A stretch of 64,000 nucleotides of DNA, taken from positions 101,043-165,042 of the forward strand of contig NZ_JAABNO010000012.1 of NCBI RefSeq assembly GCF_009928445.1, written 5' to 3'. Shown here in pieces: positions 30,546-39,046 of the stretch (its first letter is position 1; every line of letters starts with the position of its first letter). The stretch is from Clostridium sp. C8-1-8 (lineage in GTDB: Bacteria > Bacillota > Clostridia > Clostridiales > Clostridiaceae). The translations under genes and the position numbers were made by a program. The notes under the pieces are model-generated. The model had not been told where the DNA came from. It searched no databases and saw nothing but the letters and a program-made list of their open reading frames with translations.

Positions 30546-30632
30546 TTAGAGTTGTACCTCCTTATTTTAGTATGTTGCAAAAATTCTTTGCCCCATTACT
30601 TATGAAATATATGATTTTTTTATTTTGTTAAG

Positions 30633-32531
30633 TTATTTTATATAATACATCTCTCCTGATCTTAAAGATTTTCCAATTACTGCAGCCATTGTACCTGACC
30701 AATAGAAATCTTTTAGCTCTTCTCCGGTGTTAGCTTGTGGCATTGAGAGCTTTGGATTGTGTATTCTGAATATATAGTATTTTTCAGTCATAGGGAGATA
30801 CCACATATTATCATTAAAAAACTTAGCAAATTCCTCTGTTTTAGCAGAAATCTCTTTATCGTCTTTAGCACTGAAAAGCTCCATTTCTTTTTCTGAATAC
30901 TTAAAGTCTTTACCAGTTACTTCATCCTTAAATACTAGTCCTCCTGCTGTAGGGAACTTTATATTCATTTTCTTTCCATACCACCATATTCCATCATATG
31001 CTTCATAAGGGTGTTGAGTATTTCCAGCGCCCCCAAAGCTATCTACAACCATATGAGCATCACCTGATGTAGAGTAATCGTTGTAAGCCGCAGCTTCTTT
31101 AGGAGTAAATGTAGCATTTAACCCGAAGTCCTTTAACATATTAGCAGCTGCTTCTCCCATAACTACAAAGGCAGGGTATTCTCCAACACCTGCAATCTTT
31201 ATTTCTGGAGATTCTCCCTTTGAATTAACCCATTTTCCGCCTTTCTTGGACCAACCAGCTTCTTCTAGTAATTTTGTAGCCTTATCTTTGTCCATAGTAT
31301 AGTTAGCTAAAGTTTTAAGAAAATCCTTTGATAAGTATTTATCTCTAATTGAAGGTGGAAGAGCCACTCCATATTCATCTCCAAGCCTCATACCTGGTTC
31401 AGACACTGGCGCAATCTGAGCTTTATCTATAATGTAAGCTATTGCCTTTCTTACTTTCACATCATCAGTTGGAGCCTTATTAATGTTAAAGCAAAATCCA
31501 AAAGATCCATACTCAGGTACTAATAATTGTCTTATTGTATCTTTATTATTTTCTGCAACCTTCTTAGCTAAATCAGGAGAAACTCCCATACCTTCAGCGT
31601 CATACTCTTTATTCATTAGAGCTATCGCGGTTGATTCAGTACTTGTTGGTCTTACCCCTCTTATCTTTTCTATTGGAACTGGAGCCCTAAAGTATTTATT
31701 TCTGTCAAATATCATCTCTGAGGAGGTTACCTTAGTTGGTACATATGCACCTGAGCACTTAATCTTAAGGATATCTGGAAGATAGTTGTTAAATTCCTTT
31801 GTTGTATCAGCCACTAATTTATCCCCATCTTTATTAAACTTATAATTTTTGTTATCATCAAACTCTCTATATTTTTCAAAAGCAACTCTAAACTGTTCTG
31901 CCCACTTTCCATATTCAGAAGCTGAATATTTTACTGAAGACTTTAATATATAGTCAAGCAACAAATTTGCATCCTTGTTATACTTTATTTCTACTGTCAA
32001 ATCATCTTTTTTAGTTACGCTATCAGCAAAATATGCTACCTTATTTACTGTCATATCTATAAAGGTATTGCAGATTAAATCATCTGCATTAATAGGACTT
32101 CCATCGCTCCATTTTAGATCCTTTTTTAAGGTCATTGTTAATACCTTATCCTTAAACTCATACTTTTCAAGTAATGATGGTTTAAAGGTTTTTTGAGGTT
32201 GTGAACTATAGTCACATAAATAATCATAAATTATTGGTTCCATTGACCAGTCTGGTCCTCCATTTACAGATGGATTACCATGTCCTGCTGGTGGCGGAGT
32301 AAAGGATACCATTGTAGTAAATACTGTTCCTTCTACAGGTGCTTTCTCTCCATCCAATTTTGCATTTGTCAATTTAGTTTTGATTTTAGTTACACTGTCT
32401 TCTATGCTTTTTGAAGAAGTGTCAGTGGATGCACTCTTACTAGAGTCACCTCCACATCCCACAAATAAAGCTGTACTCATGGATAATACCATGGTTACAG
32501 CTAAGGTCTTAAATAGCTTTGCTTTTTTCAT
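30633..32531 (-). CDS. Opp-class oligosaccharide-binding lipoprotein, copy 2
   Basis: A 632-aa lipoprotein, paralogue of the downstream copy and nearly identical over most of its length. The start at 32531 has the same GGAGGGGGA ribosome site, and the lipobox is LFVGC. Differences include VPIEKIRGVRPTSTES against PLIEKIRGLRPTTTES and AAVIGKS against SAILGKS, some near the presumed ligand cleft. It is the first gene after the AraC regulator, under its own cre-like promoter. The two copies may have split substrates (for example mannobiose and longer or galactosylated oligomers) or may simply raise dosage. Confidence 0.9.
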   Translation of the reverse strand: MKKAKLFKTLAVTMVLSMSTALFVGCGGDSSKSASTDTSSKSIEDSVTKIKTKLTNAKLDGEKAPVEGTVFTTMVSFTPPPAGHGNPSVNGGPDWSMEPIIYDYLCDYSSQPQKTFKPSLLEKYEFKDKVLTMTLKKDLKWSDGSPINADDLICNTFIDMTVNKVAYFADSVTKKDDLTVEIKYNKDANLLLDYILKSSVKYSASEYGKWAEQFRVAFEKYREFDDNKNYKFNKDGDKLVADTTKEFNNYLPDILKIKCSGAYVPTKVTSSEMIFDRNKYFRAPVPIEKIRGVRPTSTESTAIALMNKEYDAEGMGVSPDLAKKVAENNKDTIRQLLVPEYGSFGFCFNINKAPTDDVKVRKAIAYIIDKAQIAPVSEPGMRLGDEYGVALPPSIRDKYLSKDFLKTLANYTMDKDKATKLLEEAGWSKKGGKWVNSKGESPEIKIAGVGEYPAFVVMGEAAANMLKDFGLNATFTPKEAAAYNDYSTSGDAHMVVDSFGGAGNTQHPYEAYDGIWWYGKKMNIKFPTAGGLVFKDEVTGKDFKYSEKEMELFSAKDDKEISAKTEEFAKFFNDNMWYLPMTEKYYIFRIHNPKLSMPQANTGEELKDFYWSGTMAAVIGKSLRSGEMYYIK

Positions 32532-32581
32532 TTTTCCCCCTCCATGATCCATAAATTTTAATAAATTGTCTTCATGTTTTG

Positions 32582-32618
32582 ATTATATTAAGGGATATTT
32601 TACCTGTAAACGTTTATA
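32582..32618 (-). promoter_or_regulatory. Promoter of binding-protein copy 2 with cre-like operator over the -35
   Basis: Same design as the other copy: TTTACA (32610-32605), 17-nt spacer, TATAAT (32587-32582), and the same 20-bp near-palindrome over the -35. Around 120 nt of flanking sequence is almost identical to that of copy 1. Confidence 0.8.
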
Positions 32619-32784
32619 GGTATTCGCATGAAATATAGTTTGTATTTAGTAATAATTGTATATACTTTTGCTATATATAACCTTACTTTTATAAAAACTA
32701 TATTTAAAGATGTACCACTTCAATGCAAATTATCTTTTAGGATAAAGTTATACATCTTAATATTCTTATTGAATTTAATCACCA

Positions 32785-33582
32785 TTATATTGAGCTTTTA
32801 TAATAAAGAGGTGCTACTCCATATTTCTTTTTAAACATTTTAGAGAAATTGAATATATCCTTGTACCCTGAGCTTCTAGCAGCTTCACTAGGTGTAAAGT
32901 TATTCTTAACAATAAGTTTTGCCGCCTTTTCAAGTCTTACATCAATAATATATTGTTTAGGAGATTTTCCTGTAAATCTCTTAAATATATTTGAAAAATA
33001 AACTCTATTTATACCTAGATATTTTGATATATCTTCAACTGTTATATCATTCATATAATTTGCCATTATATAACTTTCAGACTTGAGAACATATATCTTA
33101 GGAAATCCAACTGCATCTTCAGTATTCTCAGCTTCTATTAACAAAGAAAACAGTTCATATAGCTTTGCAGTTAAGAATATTTCTTTAGTCTGCTCTATTT
33201 TACTTGCCTCTAGCATTTCTTTAAAAATATACTCTGCTGCTTGTGAATACAATATATCTTTTTTCAGAAAGGTTGCTTTTTTGAATAAATTACTTTCTGT
33301 ATTACACTGAAAGCCTATCCAAATATACTTCCAAGGATCATTCTTATCAGCCTCATAATAAGTTATCTCCTCAGGTCTTATAACAAAAATGTTACCCTTT
33401 CTTAGGCTATAGCACTTTTCCTTAATGGTAAATGTCCCCTTTCCCTTTTCAATATAGTGAAGTAGATAATACTCTCTAGACGCTGGACCAAAGCCATGAC
33501 CACTGTAGCATTCTTCAACCCCACACAACAGTGGATTAATTTCCTTAAAGTTTTGATTCAATAATATAATATCTTCTTTCAT
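32785..33582 (-). CDS. AraC-family regulator of the mannan locus
   Basis: A 265-aa regulator with an AraC cupin-type sensing domain (about 15-150, HYIEKGKGTFTIKEKCYSLRKG) and two helix-turn-helix motifs (about 165-262, ITVEDISKYLGINRVYFSNIF and FTPSEAARSSGYKDIFNFSKMF). I start it at 33582 (MKEDIILLNQNF, AGAGG 9 nt upstream). The longer open frame to 33717 has no ribosome site and looks non-coding. It lies between the transporter operon and the divergent alpha-galactosidase gene and probably activates both in response to a sugar. Confidence 0.9.
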   Translation of the reverse strand: MKEDIILLNQNFKEINPLLCGVEECYSGHGFGPASREYYLLHYIEKGKGTFTIKEKCYSLRKGNIFVIRPEEITYYEADKNDPWKYIWIGFQCNTESNLFKKATFLKKDILYSQAAEYIFKEMLEASKIEQTKEIFLTAKLYELFSLLIEAENTEDAVGFPKIYVLKSESYIMANYMNDITVEDISKYLGINRVYFSNIFKRFTGKSPKQYIIDVRLEKAAKLIVKNNFTPSEAARSSGYKDIFNFSKMFKKKYGVAPLYYKSSI

Positions 33583-33831
33583 ATTTTTAAACCTCTTACA
33601 TTTCAAATAATATAAAAAACTCAAATCATAAATAGTTACAAAATGACAAATAAACCTTTCATTTATCAATGGATATATAGGAAATAAATTGTTACTATTT
33701 ACTGGAGTAGTAGCCATTTTACTATTACTTTAATACTAATAATACTACTTATCCTTAGTATTTCAAGTATTAACCAAATACAAAAACACATTATAAATAT
33801 ACAATATTTTAAAGTGAAAGAGGGTTTTATA

Positions 33832-34959
33832 ATGTTAGGAAAGACACCACCTATGGGTTGGAACTCCTGGAATACCTTTGGCTGGCAGATCTCAGAAAAT
33901 TTAATTAAAGGAATTGCTGACGTTTTTGTTGAGCAAAACCTAAAAGATGCAGGCTATGAATATATAGTAATAGATGATTGCTGGTCAAAAAAACAAAGAG
34001 ATAGTGACGGTAGATTAGTACCAGATGAAGAAAAGTTCCCAAGTGGCATGAAGGCTTTAGCTGACTATATCCATAGTAAAGGTTTAAAGTTTGGTATGTA
34101 TTCTTGTGCTGGAACAATGACATGTGCAGGTTACCCTGGAAGCTTTGAACATGAGTTTATTGATGCAGAAACCTTTGCCTCCTGGGAAGTAGACTACCTA
34201 AAGTATGACTATTGTTATAAGCCAGATGGTATCCCTGGGCATATACTTTACAAAAGAATGGCCATGGCCTTACGTAATTGCGGACGGGATATCTTATTTA
34301 GTGCCTGCAACTGGGGCAACGATGACTCCTTTAACTGGATGAGAGCTTCTGGCGCTCATATATTTAGATCTACTGGAGATATACAAGACAATTGGGAATC
34401 AATAAAAAATCTAGCGCTTCAACAAATGCACAAAGAATGTTATAGCGGGCCTTATTGTTACAATGATGTTGATATGCTAGTAGTTGGAATGTATGGAAAA
34501 GGTAATGTAGCATTAGGAGGATGTACTGATGAGGAATACAAAACTCATTTCTCCCTATGGGCTTTAATGGATTCTCCTCTCATGATAGGATCAGATATAA
34601 GAAAAATGAGCGAAGCTACTAAAAATATACTTACAAATAAAGAAATTATAGAAATCAATCAAGATATAGAAGGAAGGCAAGCTTACACAATTCCTCAATG
34701 GAACAATTCCAATTGTATGGCATATATAAAGACCTTAACTAACGGAGACTATGCTATTGGCTTCTTTAACTTTGGAGATAATTCAGGGGAAATGTCACTT
34801 CAATTTTGGGATATAGGACTTCCAACCTCCTCAGGTTTTGGATTAAGCTTAAGAGATCTTTGGAAACATGAAGATATTGGAACCTTTACTGAAAGCTATA
34901 CTTTAAAATTAGAACCTCATAGCTGTGCTGTATTTAGAGCTAAAGTAGTTAAGCCATGA
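33832..34959 (+). CDS. Intracellular GH27 alpha-galactosidase
   Basis: A 375-aa GH27 enzyme. It begins MLGKTPPMGWNSWNTFGWQI, the conserved GH27/GH36-clan start. Nucleophile Asp126 is in YLKYDYCY and acid/base Asp183 in RSTGDIQDNW. A C-terminal beta domain follows. I use the ATG at 33832 with GAGGG 8 nt upstream; an in-frame GTG at 33814 precedes that site. No signal peptide, so it should remove alpha-1,6-galactose from imported galactomanno-oligosaccharides before the GH26 enzyme acts. Confidence 0.94.
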   Translation: MLGKTPPMGWNSWNTFGWQISENLIKGIADVFVEQNLKDAGYEYIVIDDCWSKKQRDSDGRLVPDEEKFPSGMKALADYIHSKGLKFGMYSCAGTMTCAGYPGSFEHEFIDAETFASWEVDYLKYDYCYKPDGIPGHILYKRMAMALRNCGRDILFSACNWGNDDSFNWMRASGAHIFRSTGDIQDNWESIKNLALQQMHKECYSGPYCYNDVDMLVVGMYGKGNVALGGCTDEEYKTHFSLWALMDSPLMIGSDIRKMSEATKNILTNKEIIEINQDIEGRQAYTIPQWNNSNCMAYIKTLTNGDYAIGFFNFGDNSGEMSLQFWDIGLPTSSGFGLSLRDLWKHEDIGTFTESYTLKLEPHSCAVFRAKVVKP

Positions 34960-35153
34960 ACGAATGTTGCTTTGAATGCAATAAGAAACTTGAAGGAGAC
35001 GAGATAGCTATTTATCGCAGATTAGTCAACAGGGGTGCTACAAAGTATCTTTGCATAGATTGTCTCTCTAAACATTTCAGGTGTACTAGAACTTTAATAC
35101 TAGAACGTATAGAACATTTTAAAGAAATTGGCTGCACTTTATTCTGCAAATAG
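34956..35153 (+). CDS. Small cysteine-rich protein (possible zinc ribbon)
   Basis: A 65-aa protein with Cys4, Cys5, Cys8 near the start and a CIDC pair at 33-36, plus later cysteines (RC, GC, FC). The spacing fits a CxxC...CxxC zinc site. It overlaps the alpha-galactosidase stop by 4 nt (ATGA), so it is translationally coupled. I know of similar small clostridial proteins but no assigned function. A metal-binding or regulatory accessory is possible. Confidence 0.75.
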   Translation: MNECCFECNKKLEGDEIAIYRRLVNRGATKYLCIDCLSKHFRCTRTLILERIEHFKEIGCTLFCK

Positions 35154-35230
35154 AAAAACCGCTGAAGTGACCTTCTTCTATGAGATTTTTTTGCAAATCT
35201 GCCTTTCAGAATTAATATAAATTACCTAAG

Positions 35231-35262
35231 AGCCAAAGGAGTTACAAATCCTTGGCTTTTTT
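35231..35262 (+). terminator. Terminator of the alpha-galactosidase operon
   Basis: AGCCAAAGGA pairs with TCCTTGGCT (one bulged A), followed by TTTTTT. Confidence 0.82.
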
Positions 35263-35340
35263 CTTTATGTTATAACTAGCTATTATAGGCCTTTAAATTT
35301 AGTAGGCTCAGCTAAAAAAAACTTTAACTACTTGTCTATA

Positions 35341-35380
35341 AAGTAAAAAGCTGCTTGACAATGTATATAATCAAACAGCT
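35341..35380 (-). terminator. Terminator for the L,D-transpeptidase gene
   Basis: AGCTGCTTGA (35349-35358) pairs with TCAAACAGCT (35371-35380) with one mismatch. On the - strand it is followed by TTTTTAC. Confidence 0.6.
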
Positions 35381-35515
35381 CAATATCATATAAATTTATA
35401 ATCCCATATAATATAAACTAAAAATTCCTGTATAACAATAAAAAAGTTGATGAAGTGAACCTTTTTCACTTTCCTAGACAGTAAAAAACAATACTGAAAG
35501 TTGCTTTATGAAAAC

Positions 35516-36904
35516 TTAATAATAGCAAAGAACTGGTGTACCTACATCCATATTTTCGTATATAGTTTTAGCAAGAGCTAATGGCATATTTACACATCCA
35601 TGTGAGCCAGTTGTCTTGTAGTATTGACCACCAAATGTAGTTCTCCATGTTGCATCATGAAGTCCTATGCCCTGATCAAAAGGCATCCAATAGCTAACTG
35701 GAACATTATAATCTTCACCTTTTAAGCTTGTATTTCTCTCTTTATATTTGACTCTATAAACACCTACTCTAGTTGAGTGGTTTGCAGTTATATTACCAGT
35801 AACTACATCTCCTTCCACTACTAGAGATCCATTTTTATAATACCATAAATGTTGTTTTGACATATCTACTTCTACAAAAGTATTTCCAATATCATTACCA
35901 TCTAAAGATGCACCTTTTTGTGCATATATAGGTTCCTTAGTTTCAACCTTACCATTTTTTATATCATCTATTAAGCTTTGAGACTCTTTTGCACTATTTA
36001 TAGCCCAGCCATAATCTCCACCACTTATTTTTATCTTATTCCCTAAAGTAGTAGTAAAATCTCTTGTCTTTCCTACAGTACCATAAGTACTTGAAAGTTT
36101 ATTTAAATATTGCTTTACTTTTGTCTCGTCTAATGTAACTTGTAGTTTGTCATCTACTTTTAGCCAGGTACTTATTGTTGAACCATCTAGAACTTCTGTA
36201 TTTTTTCCAAAAGTATATGTTATCTTTGAAGCTACATATTTATCAAGAGCCTTTTTAGCCTCAGTCACTTGCTGAGAAGTTGAAGTATATTGTGGTTTCA
36301 CATAACAATCTTCATCTTTTAAATTTATCTTTTCTTGTCCTTTAAGAATTGCATCTGAAACTTTGTTAACAAAGACATCTTTATTAATCTTATTACCATA
36401 AACCTCATTTACAATACTATAGCTTCCATTTTCATATTTAAAGCTTGCATTTTTAGGTTCAATTACCTTGCTGCCATCAAAAAAGGATATGCTATCTAAT
36501 TTCTTTTTTAACAATTCCTTATCAAAAGAAACCCCTGCTGTAACATTATAATCCTTGGACTTAAAAACTGCTGTAATCCATCCAAAAGGATTTTCTTTAT
36601 CTTTTAAACTCTTAACTTGTCCGTTTGAATTATACTTTAATCCAATATCAGACGCAGTTATTTGCTCTTTCTTACCATCAATTCCATCCAGCTCTAACTT
36701 ATAGGCTTCTACCTTCGCTGGCATTTCTTTTTCTACTTCACTGACAGTTTTACCTGAAACACTAACACTATTTATTTCAGTACCAAAATAGAAATGATTT
36801 GTGAAGTATGCTGTCATACCCAAATATATTACAAGCAAAGCAGAAACAGAACTTATACTACCTATCACAATTTTATTGCGTTTTTTCTTCTTCTTATCCG
36901 TAAT
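35516..36904 (-). CDS. Membrane-anchored L,D-transpeptidase (YkuD) with PG-binding repeats
   Basis: A cell-wall cross-linking enzyme of 462 aa in my reading. A lysine-rich cytoplasmic tail and one membrane segment (IVIGSISSVSALLVIYLGMT) are followed by two peptidoglycan-binding-4-like regions and a C-terminal YkuD domain. The catalytic motif is GSHGCVNM, with HDATWR before it. No ATG fits: the first GTG (36868) cuts into the basic tail and lacks a ribosome site. An ATT at 36904 has AGGAG about 5 nt upstream and gives MTDKKKKKRNKIVIGS. I therefore propose ATT as start; the GTG is the alternative. Confidence 0.88.
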   Translation of the reverse strand: MTDKKKKKRNKIVIGSISSVSALLVIYLGMTAYFTNHFYFGTEINSVSVSGKTVSEVEKEMPAKVEAYKLELDGIDGKKEQITASDIGLKYNSNGQVKSLKDKENPFGWITAVFKSKDYNVTAGVSFDKELLKKKLDSISFFDGSKVIEPKNASFKYENGSYSIVNEVYGNKINKDVFVNKVSDAILKGQEKINLKDEDCYVKPQYTSTSQQVTEAKKALDKYVASKITYTFGKNTEVLDGSTISTWLKVDDKLQVTLDETKVKQYLNKLSSTYGTVGKTRDFTTTLGNKIKISGGDYGWAINSAKESQSLIDDIKNGKVETKEPIYAQKGASLDGNDIGNTFVEVDMSKQHLWYYKNGSLVVEGDVVTGNITANHSTRVGVYRVKYKERNTSLKGEDYNVPVSYWMPFDQGIGLHDATWRTTFGGQYYKTTGSHGCVNMPLALAKTIYENMDVGTPVLCYY

Positions 36905-36948
36905 ACCATCTCCTCTTGAAGACGTAGCACTTATCTCAAAAGCATTTT

Positions 36949-37057
36949 TTAACTTATTTTAAAATAGCCTGAAAAGTAATCCAGTGATACATCAATATAA
37001 TCGCAGCAAAATTTTACTATAGGTTTAAATTCATGCCTCCTTTCTAAAGGTATATTT
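36949..37057 (-). pseudogene. Possible relic of an XRE-type regulator C-terminus
   Basis: An open - strand frame just upstream of the transpeptidase gene ends in IVKFCCDYIDVSLDYFSGYF, close to the ADYFxVSLDYLxG ending of many Cro/XRE-type regulators. No start codon or helix-turn-helix remains, and a stop lies just before it. A relic is the best reading; chance similarity is possible. Confidence 0.3.
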
Positions 37058-37687
37058 CATTCTATGTTTTAGGATTAATTTTTAAAACAATTATTGTATG
37101 TGGTGATCATAAATATTTCTAAACATAAAAAAATAACCTACTCTCAAAAAACCTATTGAAGGTCAACTTAGAGTTAGGTAAATACCATATAGTCAAGTTC
37201 TTTGAACCCTCTATCTTATAATATTTTTGTATGAATCTAAGCTGATATCTAGAAGTATTTAATTGATCAATAATTATTACGTTTTAATCTTCAAATTTGC
37301 TACCTTTTTTTTAATTTTTAGATTTCACTATTTCAAATTATTATAAAATAGTCCTCGTCTATTATATCAGAAATTTACACTTTTTTTTAACTAATATATC
37401 TAAAAATATAAATTATTATTTCTTTAAACATAAAGATAGAAATTTTGCTTATACATAGAAAAAAATTAAAACTAATAATTTTATGCCTATACAATATTTT
37501 TACCATATTTTGTATTTAATATCAATTTTTATTTTTCTCTATTAAAGATACACTACTTCATTCCTCTATCTTGCAAATAAATACTTTCACTTAATATCTT
37601 TAGATAAATAATTAATGTTTATTGAAGCGCTTTTCTAAACTTATTATATAATGTAGAACTTTATATAATCAATATAACTTAGCATAG

Positions 37688-37718
37688 AAAAAATCGCCAA
37701 TAACTTTTATATCGGCGA
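37688..37718 (-). terminator. Terminator of the GH5 gene
   Basis: TCGCCAATA pairs with TATCGGCGA (one mismatch). On the - strand it is followed by TTTTTT (37693-37688). Confidence 0.75.
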
Positions 37719-37744
37719 AATAATAAACATATTTATATATTATC

Positions 37745-37864
37745 TTAAAGAGTTCTTATTTTATAGAGTTCCCAACTCATCTATCAATTAATATATCTCC
37801 GATAATGCCTATGACCAACGATTTCGGATCACGTATAAATTAAGTTGGTGTAGGAACTCTTTAA
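37745..37864. repeat. 120-bp element bounded by 11-bp inverted repeats
   Basis: TTAAAGAGTTC (37745-37755) and GAACTCTTTAA (37854-37864) are exact inverted repeats. Inside, AGAGTTCC-CAACT (37765-37778) pairs with AGTTG...GGAACTCT, so the block can fold into a long stem with a side hairpin (TCCGA...TCGGA). It may be a MITE-like insertion or a structured 3' RNA of the GH5 transcript. I see no second copy in the window. Confidence 0.5.
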
Positions 37865-37921
37865 AGGAATAGGCATACTTTATACCAATATTCTACAGAA
37901 AACTATTCCTTTATTTAGATA

Positions 37922-39046
37922 CTAGTTTGAAGTCCCTCTAATTAATGCATCTTTAACCTCTGGGCATGACCAAGTCAAATTCTGCCTATCAAATATTCCA
38001 TAGGTATCAGCTTGCCCTGCTGTGGAGATACCATTATCCCACCATATTGTTGTAATTCCTCTATTTTTAGCATCCCTAACATAATACTCAGCTAATGCCG
38101 CTCTAGACTGCTGATTATTCTTATTTATAGAACCAAATTCACCTAAAACTACTGCTATTCCATTCTTCACAAACTTATTATATATTGCATCAAATTGAGA
38201 GTCTAACTGAGCTTTATCCGAGTCACTTCCCCAATAAGATGTACCACTTATATCCATTGCAAATGAATACGGTGAATACATATGGAGTGAAACAATCACT
38301 CTGCTATCATTATTAGGTATTACAAGAGAGTCATAAGTTACAGGAAGAGCTGCTGCTGCGTAGGTTGGTATCATAATAAACCTATACTTATTATTTCCAC
38401 CAGTATTTCTGATTGTATTTACTGCAGCAATATTATATCTATTAACAACATCCCTACCTTCTGCAGTTCCACCTGTCCATTCAGAATCCGATCCAACTAA
38501 ACGTGGTTCATTCATTGTTTCAAATATTAAATGGTCTCCATATTTTTTAAATCTATCAGCTATTTGTTTCCACAGCTTAGTAAGCTCACTAGTTACCTCC
38601 TTTTCCTTTGCATAGGTAGGTACTAACCATGTATCCTCATGGTGAATGTTAATTATTGCATACATGTTATTGTCTAAAGCATAATCTGCCACCTGTTCGA
38701 CCCTATCAAGCCAATTTTTATCAATCTTATATTCTGGAGCTACACCTATATGATCTTTCCAAGTTATTGGTATTCTTACAGTATTAAAGCCAGCAGCCTT
38801 TATCTTATCTATCATAGCCTTTGTAGTAACAGGATTTCCCCAGCTAGTCTCAGTAGGACTTGCATCTAGAGTGTTACCCAGATTCCATCCTATCTTCATT
38901 TCTTTTACTACCTGCAAGGAACTTATGTTTTTAAGACATGAAGTTGTAGAACAAGCTTTTGCATTTGTATTTGTACCCAAAGCAGCGGTCGAAACGATTA
39001 CACTCAAGCAAATAGTTTTAACTATAGATTTTAATCTTTTTCCCAT
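37922..39046 (-). CDS. Secreted GH5 endoglucanase
   Basis: A 374-aa beta-1,4-endoglucanase with an N-terminal signal peptide (about 1-30, ending NAKA). The GH5 fold resembles subfamily 4: [32 protein letters not shown], acid/base Glu180 in ETMNEPR, and nucleophile Glu303 in VVLGEFGS. It has no dockerin, CBM or S-layer repeat, so it is a free secreted cellulase or xyloglucanase. It is transcribed alone, with GGGGATGAG before the ATG. The activity may also include glucomannan, which would connect it to the nearby mannan locus. Confidence 0.93.
   Translation of the reverse strand: MGKRLKSIVKTICLSVIVSTAALGTNTNAKACSTTSCLKNISSLQVVKEMKIGWNLGNTLDASPTETSWGNPVTTKAMIDKIKAAGFNTVRIPITWKDHIGVAPEYKIDKNWLDRVEQVADYALDNNMYAIINIHHEDTWLVPTYAKEKEVTSELTKLWKQIADRFKKYGDHLIFETMNEPRLVGSDSEWTGGTAEGRDVVNRYNIAAVNTIRNTGGNNKYRFIMIPTYAAAALPVTYDSLVIPNNDSRVIVSLHMYSPYSFAMDISGTSYWGSDSDKAQLDSQFDAIYNKFVKNGIAVVLGEFGSINKNNQQSRAALAEYYVRDAKNRGITTIWWDNGISTAGQADTYGIFDRQNLTWSCPEVKDALIRGTSN

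Larger units (their letters stand above)
35154..35515. other. Convergent intergenic region with terminators
   Basis: About 360 nt between the Cys-rich gene (+) and the L,D-transpeptidase gene (-). It holds the two terminators listed next and a weaker AAGTGAA/TTCACTT hairpin near 35453-35471. There is no gene. Confidence 0.6.
37058..37921. other. Long AT-rich spacer downstream of the endoglucanase gene
   Basis: About 860 nt without a gene. It contains a terminator-like hairpin facing left (ACCTACTCT/AGAGTTAGGT, 37136-37179, T-rich - strand tail), the nearer GH5 terminator (37688-37718) and a larger inverted-repeat element (37745-37864). The rest is AT-rich, and I see nothing else in it. Confidence 0.5.

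Noticed and set aside
31483..31785. 100-codon + strand frame in binding-protein copy 2, repeated at 29244-29546 in copy 1
   Set aside because: The repetition only reflects the duplicated gene on the other strand; no start signals.
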